Origin: Neoarius graeffei
Lineage: Eukaryota > Chordata > Actinopteri > Siluriformes > Ariidae
Assembly (NCBI RefSeq): GCF_027579695.1
Contig: NC_083576.1
Location: 33,574,260 to 33,638,259 of the forward strand
Length of the DNA stretch: 64,000 nucleotides
Direction: 5' to 3'
Positions 55,233-64,000 of the stretch are shown here, piece after piece. Under the pieces are notes generated by a model. The model did no database searches. It was not told where the DNA came from and saw nothing but the letters and a program-made list of their open reading frames with translations. The position numbers were made by a program, and so were the translations under genes. Position 1 is the first letter of the stretch. The number at the start of each line of letters is the position of its first letter.

Positions 55233-56118
55233 TAGCCTAGTAAACTAGACCCACCCGCCTAGTGGCCAAAAATATTTTTGCCTACGAGTGGGTCTAGCCT
55301 TGCACCATATCAACAAAACACCCCGGGCATCAAATCGTGCCCGCCAATCACAACGCAAGGTTTTTGTTTGGATTCTTTGGGCGGGCTTTTGCAGGAGTGA
55401 CGACAAGGCTGTGCGACGCTGGAGAAAGCACAACAGGAAAGATGGCTACGGCTAGTGAACAGCGCGCGTTTGATTCCGCTTTGGAATCAGTTTTAGAAGA
55501 ATTAGACTTGGAGTTTTCGTTGAAACATGAGCAGGAAGAGGCTCTCCGCTCATTCCTTTTCAAGAAGGACGTTTTCGCTGTTTTGTCGACCGGCTATGGC
55601 AAAAGTCTGATCTACCAGCTGGCTCTGCTGGTAGCCAAAAGGATGGGGCTAGTTTGTGCAGTACGAAGAATTAATAAACAGCTTTGAAACATTACTTTTT
55701 GATTGTTTCTTATTTTCCCGTTATTTTAAATTTAAGGGAAATTATTTCACCAAACACCACTAAATAAAAATAAAAACTCTCAACAGTTTTAAGCAAACCC
55801 TTGAAAAACACTTGGAAAAAAAAAGTGCATGTGAAGTATGTGGTACAGACTCCAAACTTGTGGTCATTATCTCCAAACTTCTTAATATCTAGAACCTGTT
55901 AATACGCATTTTGAAAAATTATTTATTTCAAGGCCTCCCCCACTGCTTTCTGTCGCTCTGACTACGTCACAGTCACTGTTGCGCTGATTGGTCAGAGCGT
56001 TGGCCTATATGCACAGAGACAGTTTGAAAGACAGCGGGTTGTTCCTCCCACACCCTTCGGAAATGTCTACGAGCGAGGCCAGACTAAATATTCACATTTA
56101 GTCTGGCTTGCCAGGCTA
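55233..56118 (+). mobile_element. 886-bp DNA element, 9-bp TSD, carrying a RecQ-like exon (copy B)
   Basis: The ends TAGCCTAGTAAACTAGAC and (inverse) TAGCCTGGCAAGCCAGAC match at 14 of 18 positions. A perfect 9-bp duplication GCTGTCTAT is at 55224-55232 and 56119-56127. The LINE frame (ITAVYKKDNK) confirms the site. It belongs to the same family as 10564-11141 by terminal motif, duplication length and cargo. Confidence 0.82.
55442..55687 (+). pseudogene. N-terminal exon of a RecQ-family-like helicase (copy B)
   Basis: From ATG at 55442 (AAGATGG, good Kozak context) the frame reads MATASEQRAFDSALESVLEE, then FSLKHEQEEALRSFL and KDVFAVLSTGYGKSLIYQL. The last block is motif I (Walker A) of RecQ-type DEAH helicases, normally PTGxGKS; here S replaces P. 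The F-x-L-K-x-E-Q block before it is the Q-motif-like region. The frame continues LLVAKRMGLV and diverges, and the rest of the helicase (DEAH box onward) is missing. Upstream 55337-55441 is also open but not similar to copy A. Confidence 0.65.
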
Positions 56119-56128
56119 GCTGTCTATA

Positions 56129-56526
56129 AGAAAGACAATAAGTCTCTCCCTTCAAATTATTGACCAATTTCTTTAACCTCCATATGCTGCAAAGTAATGG
56201 AACATATTGTACTTAGTCATATGGCAAAACACCTGTCTAGAAATAGCATCTTAATCGATGAGCAACATGGTTTTAGATTAGACAGTGCGACTCAGCTGAT
56301 ACCAACGATTCATGATTGGGCGAAATCTATTAATATCCGTAGCCAGACTGACGCTATACTGCTCGACTTTTTTGAAGGCTTTTGACTCCGTGCCCCACCA
56401 AAGATTACTATCGAAGTTGGAGTACTATGGGGTCAGGGGAAATCTGCTATTGTGGATCAAGGCTTTTTTGATTAACCACTCTCAGTCTGTTTCAGTGAAT
56501 AGTGTCCAATTTTCTCCTAAGCCTGT
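56129..56526 (+). pseudogene. LINE reverse transcriptase, N-terminal half
   Basis: KKDNKSLPSNY, PISLTSICCKVMEHI, DEQHGFRLDSAT and, after a frameshift near 56,370, KAFDSVPHQRLLSKLEYYG, then SVNSVQFSPKPV. It stops where the LTR-like insertion begins; the next residue, on the far side, continues as LSGVPQGS. Confidence 0.8.
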
Positions 56527-58250
56527 TGTAGGTGCAATTGGTAATTGAGTGATCAATCTCATTAAATCTGAAGGTTAATAATTAAATCGAATCAGTCTCA
56601 TTGAATCATTTCATTGAATCGCTTTCATTGAATCAGTCTCATTGAATCATACCATTAATTTTGGTGCTTAATAATAAATTACCAAACAGCTAAATTATGA
56701 TATATTCCAAATTATGATCACTTACCATATTACATAACTTGTATGCACCTTTGAATTCTTTTGAGATTGAGTGACTTCAAAAATGTCGGAACACAAACAG
56801 TTTCAATAATAAATTAATTTATTATAACAAAGATAAAAATTAATAATGTCAGCAGATATATACAAATATGATGATATGGTCATATACTTGGTGTGTGTGT
56901 GTGTGTGAGAGGTCTTGTGTGTGTGTGGCCTACACAAAAGAATTAGCTCTGGTAGCTAAGACAAAATAATTAGCTTTGTGTTGCTAGCTGAGGCAAAGGA
57001 AGGCTGTTTGTGTGTGAGAGGCCTGGTGACCACGTGTTTCTAAGTAACAAGGGAGTTAGCTTTGGTTGCTTAGACAAAAGAATTAGCTTTGGTTGCTAAG
57101 ACAAAAGAATTAGCTTTGTGTGGCTAGCTGAGGCAAAGGAATGCTAGCTAAGGTGTGTTTGTGTGTGAGGCCTGGTGACCACGTGTTTCTAAGTAACACA
57201 AAAGAGCTAGCTTTGGTTGCTAAGACAAAAGAATTAGCCGTATGTGGCTAGCTAAGGTGTGTTGTAAGGCCTATGGCTTAGCTAAAAGGTTAGCGTGGGA
57301 TGCTAACTGAGGTGTGTTGTGTGTGACCACGTGGTAAGGCCTTTCAGTCCCTTGAGACAATGCAGTTAGCTCTGGATGCTAATGAGACAGAAGAATTAGC
57401 CGTAGCAGCTAACTCACTAGCTTTATAACATTACCAAATTCACTGAAACCTTGATGAGGTCAAAATATGTGTAAGAATGAAATTAAGAGTGTTAGGAAGG
57501 AATAGAAGATAGCTTGCAACCTGTCTATTAAACAATTGAGAGATCAAAACAAAATAGAACAATCACTTCAACACAGTGTGCACACTTAAACATTTCCTGA
57601 GTTTAAATTCACACTACTTCAATAAAGCAAATTCCTAAAACTAGTTTTATGCCCAAGAATTTGCCAGTCTTACTTAGTATCTTGCTTATAGCAAGATTAT
57701 GAGAAGTAGTTCTGAGACTTTGAGTTTCACCGTTGTGAAGCACGTGAAGCGCAGAGAATTTCTTGGTCCGACGCGTGGTCGCTTGTGATGAAAAGAGAGT
57801 CTCTGATCAGACAATGTGCACAGGATTTTTAATATTAGAAGGATCCGGTCGCTTCTAACTTTTAAATTAACTGCTTGGCAGCAGTTTGGTACGTACTTGA
57901 TAATAGGCAAACAAACCAGCTGTAGCTCAAGCTGAGTTTAAAATCGTGTGATTCTAGAATCAACCGTGGCCAAAGGTGAAAGAAAAGCGCGAAACTCTGA
58001 TTCTTGAGGAAAAGAAAAGACGTCTTTATCTGGTTTTCTGGTGCAGGGTATTTCTTTGTGTCTAGATGGCTTGGGATCCAGACGAGAGAGAGAGAGACAC
58101 AGAAGCGTTGTTCCGTTTCTTATGCTTTCATGGAGGATGTGACGTAGATGATCCCGCCCATGCGTGACATAGGTCAACGCGGAAGTTGGTGATGGGAGTT
58201 GTAGTCCTTAAAGGGACTGTTGTAGTTCTTAGATAGACTGTGTACCTACA
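56527..58250. mobile_element. 1.7-kb TG...CA LTR-like insertion
   Basis: Begins TGTAGGTGCAATTGG and ends GTGTACCTACA, so the terminal 9 bp are inverted. It is flanked by CTGT (56523-56526 and 58251-58254). Removing it gives KPV|LSGVPQGS in the host LINE. It has no ORF of note and a tandem-repeat core; it may be a solo LTR of an unrecognised retroelement. Confidence 0.6.
56895..57420. repeat. degenerate tandem repeats rich in TTAGCTTTGGTTGCTAAGAC
   Basis: Units containing AAAAGAATTAGCTTTGG and TGGCTAGCTGAGGCAAAGG recur six or more times. GGCCTGGTGACCACGTG recurs at 57,022 and 57,167 and, shortened, at 57,325. A shorter TCATTGAATCAGTCTCATTG repeat is at 56,592-56,650. Confidence 0.8.
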
Positions 58251-58254
58251 CTGT

Positions 58255-59158
58255 TTTATCTGGGGTGCCTCAGGGCTCAATTTTGGGTCCAGTCCTATTC
58301 TTGTTGTGTATATAAATGATATTTCCAAATCAATTAATGCTAACCTATGCCTCTTTGCTGACGATTGCATCTTGTATAAAGAGATCCAAAGTACTCAGGA
58401 TTGTTTGACTTTACAGGATGACCTGGATCAATTATCTTCATGGTCAAAAATGTGGGAACTGAACTTCAATGTTAGTGTTATCACTAAGGAATAACATGCA
58501 AGAAGTTTCCAACCCTGTTTCAATATACTGTACTCTAAATGGCTTGCCTATATCTAAAGTAAACTCTACTAAGTATCTTGGAGTGATGATGTCAAACAAT
58601 CTGAGTTGGAATGAGCATGTGGAAAATATCTGTAAAAACGCAAATTCTACTCTGGGTTTCTTGCGCCGAGTACTGTCTGGATGCAGTCATAAGGTTAAAG
58701 ACACGGCATACCGTACTCTTGTACGACCTAAACTTGAGTATGCCTCTTGTGCATGGAATCCACATAGTCAACAGAATATCAATAAAATTGAATCTGTCCA
58801 AAGAAGAGCTGCTCGATATGTCTTCGATGACTACTCATGATACAGCCATGTTACACCTATGATTCAAAGTCTTGGTTGGGATTCTCTCCAAGACGGAAGA
58901 CTTCTCTCACAAGCCACCATGTTCTACAAAATCCAAATGGGTCATATTGGCATTTCATTTCCACCTGATGTTAAGCCAAATGAGAGACCATCGAGAGTTC
59001 CTAATTGCTGTCCTTTTAAACAAATGAAAGTGAACAATTACAAATTCTCTTTTTATCCGAGAACAATAGTTTTATGGAACAATATACCTTTCAATACCAA
59101 TATAGATAGTTTAGATGCCTTTAAATCAAATGCTCTTTCAACGATTAGATCAGATTAG
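58255..59158 (+). pseudogene. LINE reverse transcriptase, C-terminal half
   Basis: LSGVPQGSILGPVLF-type sequence, VYINDISKS, the catalytic LFADDCILY (about 58,350-58,376), NSTKYLGVMMSNNLSWNEHV, RRVLSGCSHKVK and ARYVFDDYS. Then the tail SLGWDSLQDGRLL, PRTIVLWNNIPF and FKSNALSTIR before TAG at 59,157. Frameshifts occur near 58,285, 58,480 and 58,840. The clade (jockey/CR1-like) is inferred from the tail motifs. Confidence 0.8.
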
Positions 59159-59927
59159 CTTTTACATATTACTTGTACAATGTTTCTGAATTAGTTTGTG
59201 TTATCTAATAATTTATTATATATTTTATTCTCCAAGTGGAAACCAGTGAAATCTAGGTTTTGTCATTCAGACAGAACTTTTCATAGGTTTTCATTTTGAT
59301 TTATAATTCTAGGTTTGTCCTACATGCATGTACCTTTTTATTAGGTTAGTTTTTAAATAACTATTTAACTAAAATATAACGATATTTGGTCTTAATTATT
59401 ATGTTTCTATTTGATAACATCAATTGTCTTATGGATCAATATACTTATAAAAAGTTATTTCTAATCTAGCTATTATAGCAGTTTTCAATTCTCAGACTGG
59501 ATTAGTCTCTATCACTATTATAAATTTATTATATTTTTAGATCTTATAGTTCTAAATTTCATTTTTATTCCTAGGTTGGTTTTGCATGCATGTATTTCAT
59601 TCACAAATTTATTTTTCTTAATTATATCTTTTGTATTTTTATCCATGTATTTATATGTTGTTAATTTATTGAATGCACTCGTTCCGGTGGGGTTAGTTGC
59701 CCGTGGACCGTTGGGGGTGGGTCCGGGGGATCATGGATGCACGGGTCCCTTGTTAAGGGTCCCTTGCTATCCATGGCCCCTTTGTCCTCGCCCTTCAGGC
59801 TTGCAGATGGCTGAATTCATTGAAATGAGTGTTTTTATATTGTATGTATTATATAAATAAAATATTTCTTTTAGCTCTCCTAGTATAGTATTTACTGTTT
59901 TAGGAGTATTTTGATTAAAGATGAAGA

Positions 59928-60060
59928 AAAATCTGAATATTTCAAGCATGTCCTAGCATTTTTTATGTTAGGAATTTAATTCTGGTCTAATTCTATTTAT
60001 TTCAATAGGATTCTGAATACTCTAAGCATTCCATTCTGTTATGAATCAGAAAATTATTAT
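59928..60060 (+). repeat. left inverted arm, inner part
   Basis: Reverse-complement match to 62738-62856 (blocks AAAAATCTGAAT, GCTAGGAATTTAA-like, CAATAGGATTC). Arm pairing continues at 60832-60900 with 62565-62635 (GGTAAATCTGAAAAGGTGT, ATGGACTGTTGATAA). Confidence 0.7.
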
Positions 60061-60454
60061 AAATCATAGCACCTTTAAAAAAAAAAAAAAAGTGCTTCAT
60101 CTACTTAACAAAGATAGATTCAGAACAGTTGTAAATATAACTTAATTCCACAGGGTGTCGATAATGGTGGACACTGGTGAAAGTGATCACTATTATTGAC
60201 ACCTCACGTGACCTCTCAAATGCACATTTAGCTACAAAATGGCGACTGTCAAACGAAAGAGTAAGAAACAAAGTAGGTTTTGACAAGGATGTCATGAAAT
60301 ATCAATGAATTTGATCTTTCCACCATGCTTACTTGTGGTGGTGATGTCTGGCTTTTCCTCAAATTGCTGATCGTGCTTAAAAAAAAAATCCCATCTCGGG
60401 TAACAAGCTGTGTTGTCAGACGACAAGATCCGGTGGGGGGGCTTCCAGTTGATT
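60061..60454. other. unassigned sequence within the left arm
   Basis: An A-tract (60070-60090) and a GTGTCGATAATGGTGGACAC block precede ATG at 60239 (MATVKRKSKKQSRF), too short to support as a gene. Confidence 0.35.
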
Positions 60455-60767
60455 CATCTCATCTCATTAGCTCTAGCCGCTTTATCCTGTTCGCGGGGTA
60501 CACCCTGGACAAGTCGCCAGGTCATTGCAGGGCTGACACACAGACACAGACAACCATTCACACCTGTGGTCAATTTAGAGTCACCAGTTAACCTAACCTG
60601 CATGTCTTGGACTGTGGGGGAAACCGGAGCACCCGGAGGAAACCCACATGGACACGGGGAGAACATGCAAACTCTGCACAGAAAGGCCCTCGCCGGCCAT
60701 GGGGCTCGAACCCAGGACCTTCTTGCTGTGAGGCGACGGCGCTAACCACTATACCACCGTGCCGCCC
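60455..60767 (-). mobile_element. tRNA-derived SINE with 11-bp TSD
   Basis: Minus-strand GGGCGGCACGGTGGTATAG head, box B GGTTCGAGCCCC, core and ATGAGATGAGATGAA tail. The duplication TCCAGTTGATT is at 60444-60454 and 60768-60778. A part of the 3' region (GCCTTTCGCCC... CTGCGACC) is deleted. Confidence 0.92.
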
Positions 60768-60979
60768 TCCAGTTGATTGATTAACCAATAATAACTGTTG
60801 TAACTGAAACTTTTTTTTATAAAGTTTTTTTTTTTTTATTGGTAAATCTGAAAAGGTGTCTAATTATGGACTGTTGATAATTGTAGCCATTGCTCTACTT
60901 TAAGTTATTTGACTTCTTGTAAATTGAAAAATCCAGTCAAAAACTTCAAGTTCAGATTTTCCTTTAACAAAGCTCTGTT

Positions 60980-62290
60980 CTAGGGTTGGGTGGTATTACG
61001 GTAAGAAGGTATCCCGAGGGGTATCCAAAAGTACCAACGGTATCGGTCTCGTTACCGTCATTTTAAAAAAATATATAATATCTAAATAAATATGGAGTAC
61101 ATGAGGTCATAATATAAAATAATAAATTGAAGATCATCCCGAATAACTGTGTGATCGTATTTTCACTAATTCTATCAATATCCTAAAGAAGTTCTCATCG
61201 CGTGCAGGGTTGTTTATGTCGTTACCATGGCAACCCTGCGTGACATTTGGAGTCTGACAGAAAGCTTCGCAAGAGACTGAGACCGCGGTTGAAAGATGGC
61301 AAGTCAAGACAACGAGTTAGTGGCAAAAAAAAAATACAACATCGGCAGTGTGGCAGTATTTTGGTTTCAAACCAAACGAAAAATCTAATATGTCCCCTAA
61401 GGCACACCATAGCCTGGGGTACTCCACTTCCACGAGATCTCTCCAATGAGTTGTGTTTTGAGTAGGTTACATGAGTAACAACAAGGTAAAATAATATAAC
61501 GTATGACATTTGGGATGTGGGTAATAAACGTTTGAAATGTCATCTACTGAAGAAACGGAAGAAAACATCGTAGCGTAAACTGTTAGGTTTCTGGTGGGAA
61601 TTAGCAATGCGCTTGCTATCTTTGTTGGGTGTGTTAAACCGTATGGATTTAAGTGGAATAATTGTAAGGAGTTATGTGATCAAGACAACGTTTTAAGCAA
61701 GGTAAGGCCATTTGATTATTAATTTCCCCGCCATGGCATGACGTGGGCCCATATGATTTTGCCTTGTGCAGCTATCACGCATTTGAATTAGGTTCGCCTC
61801 ATTTGCGCTGAAGAATATGGTTTATCGCGCAGTCTAAACGGACTTGGGTGTTGGTTGATTCTTTTTCTTTTCTTTTTTTATTTCCCATGCTTGAAAGGGT
61901 ATGATCCTGCTCATCGTGTACTTTTTTTGATGGAGTAGGTGAAATAGTGCTGCAAACGGCGTTTCAACGCAGACGTGTAAACGACAGTTGAATGCTATTT
62001 TCAAGATGAAGGAAGAGTTGCGTGATGCTTTGAAATATCTCTTAATCCATTCATCAATGCACAAAATTCGCTTTGCTGCTTAATCCATACCACAATGCAC
62101 ATAATTCGCTATGCTGCTTTTAAATAGTACATTTGAGGCATAGGCGCAGGTCTGGACAAGGTCCGCCGGTATAGGCGCACGTTACACAGTAGGCCGAAAC
62201 AAAATATTTTTTTCTCGGTAATACCGTATACCCCGGGAAAACACAGAGACAGTTTAAAGGTATCAAAATTTGGATACCGCCCAACCCTAG
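60980..62290 (+). mobile_element. hAT-like element with CTAGGGTTGGG ends
   Basis: CTAGGGTTGGGTGGTAT at the left and ATACCGCCCAACCCTAG at the right are inverted, and the next 30 bp (GGTATCC... / GGATACC) also pair in part. A ZBED-type exon start lies inside. The TSD is unclear; GTTC stands beside both ends. It sits near the centre of the inverted-arm structure. Confidence 0.7.
61296..61400 (+). pseudogene. start of a ZBED/hAT transposase gene
   Basis: ATG at 61296 reads MASQDNELVAKK; shifting frame in the A-tract gives TSAVWQYFGFKPNE, the beginning of a BED zinc finger as in ZBED4-like and hAT proteins. The cysteine/histidine part of the finger is not found. A dead fragment. Confidence 0.5.
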
Positions 62291-62564
62291 GTTCTCTTTA
62301 AATCTAGAATGATTAATCATAGACCCATATTTGATCAAGTTTATTTATGATCACATTTAAACATGGCTAAACCACCAAATACCACTTAGCTGCATTTAAT
62401 ATTCAAGACAAGTTAGGCAATACACTTGACCCAAGTGCATGACAAGTTTATTATTATCTTTGTCATTAACTTCAAGTGAGAGAGAATGACTCTTTATATC
62501 ACCTGTAACATAAGTTATAACAGGAGATAACGTGGCTCTCTGACATTCATGTAACTAGAGCGGC

Positions 62565-63510
62565 AGCTACAGTTATTGACAGTCCATAAGTATCAACACC
62601 TTTTCAGATTTTACCAATAAACAGTTTTACAAAGGTGAGATCTTTGTGTGACATAGTTGAAGTAGATGCAGTACTTTAAAAGTGCTGTTTTTTGTTTGTT
62701 TGTTTGTTTTTGTCCCCCCCAGTTCATAACAGAATTGAATGCTGAGTGTATTTGGAATCCTATTGCAATAAATAGAATTGGACCAGAGTTAAATTCCTAG
62801 CATAGAAAAATTACATGCATGAAACATTCAGATTTTTCTATTCCATAAATTTATTTATTTATTTTTTTTGCAGTTTGTTGTAAATACCTACCGCACATTA
62901 CAATATCAGTAGACATTTTATATTTTGGTTCAAGGAATGACGTGTGACCTTTTAACCTGGATTTTCATGTGGTTACAATGTCAATTAACTGTTGACATTT
63001 ATTGGAAAACGGGCGGCACGGTGGTGTAGTGGTTAGCGCTGTCGCCTCACAGCAAGAAGGTCCTGGGTTCGAGCCCCATGGCCGGCAAGGGCCTTTCTGT
63101 GTGGAGTTTGCATGTTCTTCCCGTGTCCGCGTGGGTTTCCTCCGGGTGCTCCGGTTTCCCCCACAGTCCAAAGACATGCAGGTTAGGTTAACTGGTGACT
63201 CTAAATTGACCGTAGGTGTGAATGTGAGTGTGAATGGTTGTGTGTCTATGTGTCAGCCCTGTGATGACCTGGCGACTTGTCCAGGGTGTACCCTGCCTTT
63301 CGCCTGTAGTCAGCTGGGATAGGCTCCAGCTTGCCTGTGACCCTGTAGAACAGGATAAAGCGGCTAGAGATAATGATGAGATGAGATTTATTGGTAAACT
63401 ACAAAATTAGAAATTGATACAAACAACGATTGATTAACAAAATGTGATCTATGAAAATGCGTAGAAAGTGGAACACAGATTTTCTGACACAGCTTAAACA
63501 TTCAGTTCAT
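62565..63510 (-). repeat. right inverted arm
   Basis: Inverse of the left-arm pieces at 60832-60900, 59928-60060 and 54905-55205, in that order. A SINE interrupts it at 63011-63385. Because the left arm is split by a LINE, the whole inverted structure spans about 8.6 kb but pairs over roughly 0.6 kb. Confidence 0.7.
63011..63385 (+). mobile_element. full-length tRNA-derived SINE with 14-bp TSD
   Basis: GGGCGGCACGGTGGTGTAG head, box A TGGTGTAGTGG and box B GGTTCGAGCCC; core; GGCTAGAGATAATGATGAGATG tail. The duplication ATTTATTGGAAAAC (62997-63010) / ATTTATTGGTAAAC (63386-63399) has one mismatch. This is the cleanest copy in the window. Confidence 0.95.
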
Positions 63511-64000
63511 TTGTTTACAAACATTAGAATTACTTCATTTATGTAAGCACCAACACTGATGTAAAAAATATATTGTACTAAATATAAGTCTATGTAAAAC
63601 AAATTTTAAATAAAAACTGTTTTGTTAACTAAATGCCACATACCGATTACTTAAAAAAAATCTGGATGTCAAACGCTACGTTCACACTGCATTTAATATT
63701 CAATTCCGATTTTTTTTTTTGAAATCCGATTTTGAAATGAAGCTTTCGTCTAAACGGGGGAACAGGGGCGCTGCGCCCTCTTACTCTCGGCGTGCGCCCC
63801 TTACCGACTCCGTGAAAACATCCCAGCAACACTACGTGACAATGTGTCTGATCATCAAATGCGTTATAATTGCTCCAGAAACATTCCAATCATAGTAGAT
63901 ACGCAAAAACAATCTGAATTGGCGTTTTCCAGACTGAGGCGCCATGTTGTTTAGTTGTTTACTTGTCACGGCTGCTCTCGCGAGATTTGAGTTTTTTTTT
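63511..64000. other. unassigned sequence; likely start of another DNA element
   Basis: ACGCTACGTTCACACTGCA at 63674-63692 resembles the terminal repeat of a common fish DNA transposon (CTACGTTCACACTGCA type). The rest, to the window end, has no ORF of note; the other end of the element would lie outside. Confidence 0.35.

Larger units (their letters stand above)
55210..59920 (+). mobile_element. CR1/jockey-like LINE, 5'-truncated, twice interrupted
   Basis: Coding segments 55212-55232, 56119-56526 and 58255-59158 join in frame once the inserted elements (55233-56118 and 56527-58250) and their duplications are removed. The 3' region to about 59,920 includes GGGTCCGGGGGATCATGG-type sequence and AATAAA at 59,857. 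Insertion separated the two parts of the older inverted arm. Confidence 0.75.

Noticed and set aside
63020..63090. possible tRNA gene (box A and box B)
   Set aside because: It is the tRNA-like head of a SINE with core, tail and TSD; the cloverleaf is degenerate and it recurs in several copies.

Overview
This window is vertebrate nuclear DNA, almost certainly from a ray-finned (teleost) fish. It contains tRNA-derived SINEs of the DANA/Mermaid type with GATGAGAT-type tails, Tc1 elements with roughly 210-bp terminal inverted repeats, teleost BEL/Pao, Tf1/sushi-type and Gmr1-type LTR retrotransposons, several LINE clades, and many hAT and TTAA-type miniature elements. I found no convincing host gene exon, no non-SINE tRNA or rRNA gene and no CRISPR. 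The window is a pile of mobile elements nested in one another, and most insertion events can be read from target-site duplications (TSDs).

Layout. 1-2.15 kb: DNA element with ~0.58-0.6 kb inverted repeats and a broken protein gene. 2.29-3.49 kb: Tc1 remnant split by a SINE. 4.5-5.2 kb: hAT-like end, SINE tail, decayed THAP exon. 5.52-12.35 kb: a jockey/CR1-like LINE (11-bp TSD) interrupted by a full-length second LINE (6.23-10.27 kb) and by a 578-bp element carrying a RecQ-like helicase fragment (9-bp TSD). 12.73-31.26 kb: one BEL/Pao element (5-bp TSD GTGCT). Its 5' leader holds a 2-kb TIR element with a hAT MITE inside. Its 3' LTR was split by an intact Tf1/sushi-type chromodomain retrotransposon (21.6-26.9 kb, 5-bp TSD, identical-length LTRs) and by an RTE-like LINE (27.6-31.0 kb, 12-bp TSD). 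31.3-36.6 kb: L2-like tail, a SINE split by a Tc1 (TA TSD) that is itself split by a hAT MITE (8-bp TSD), and small repeats.

36.6-51.0 kb: two adjoining elements bounded by TTAA. The first (36,613-47,990) has 15-bp termini, a THAP-type exon near its left end and an acidic exon resembling the fish 'P2X purinoceptor 7-like' family reading inward from its right end. Inside it sit a TTAA MITE split by a Gmr1-type Ty3/gypsy element (integrase upstream of RT, SCAN-like Gag, tRNA-Phe PBS) and a LINE with a restriction-like endonuclease flanked by ~320-bp direct repeats. The second (47,995-50,970) carries a homologous acidic exon and a near-perfect 1.5-kb palindrome made of two head-to-head LTR-gag pieces of a Gmr1 relative.

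51-64 kb: unassigned sequence, a 1.7-kb tandem-repeat TIR element with another element inside (TATA TSD), and a long inverted-arm structure (54.9-63.5 kb) invaded by a CR1/jockey-like LINE. That LINE contains the second RecQ-fragment element (9-bp TSD) and a 1.7-kb TG...CA LTR-like insertion. A ZBED/hAT element and two SINEs with clear TSDs follow.

The only open reading frames that look intact are the Gag and Pol of the sushi-type element and the Pol of the Gmr1 element. The best candidates for something undescribed are the RecQ-fragment elements with TAGYCTRG termini and 9-bp TSDs, and the TTAA elements that combine a THAP exon with a P2X7-like exon.
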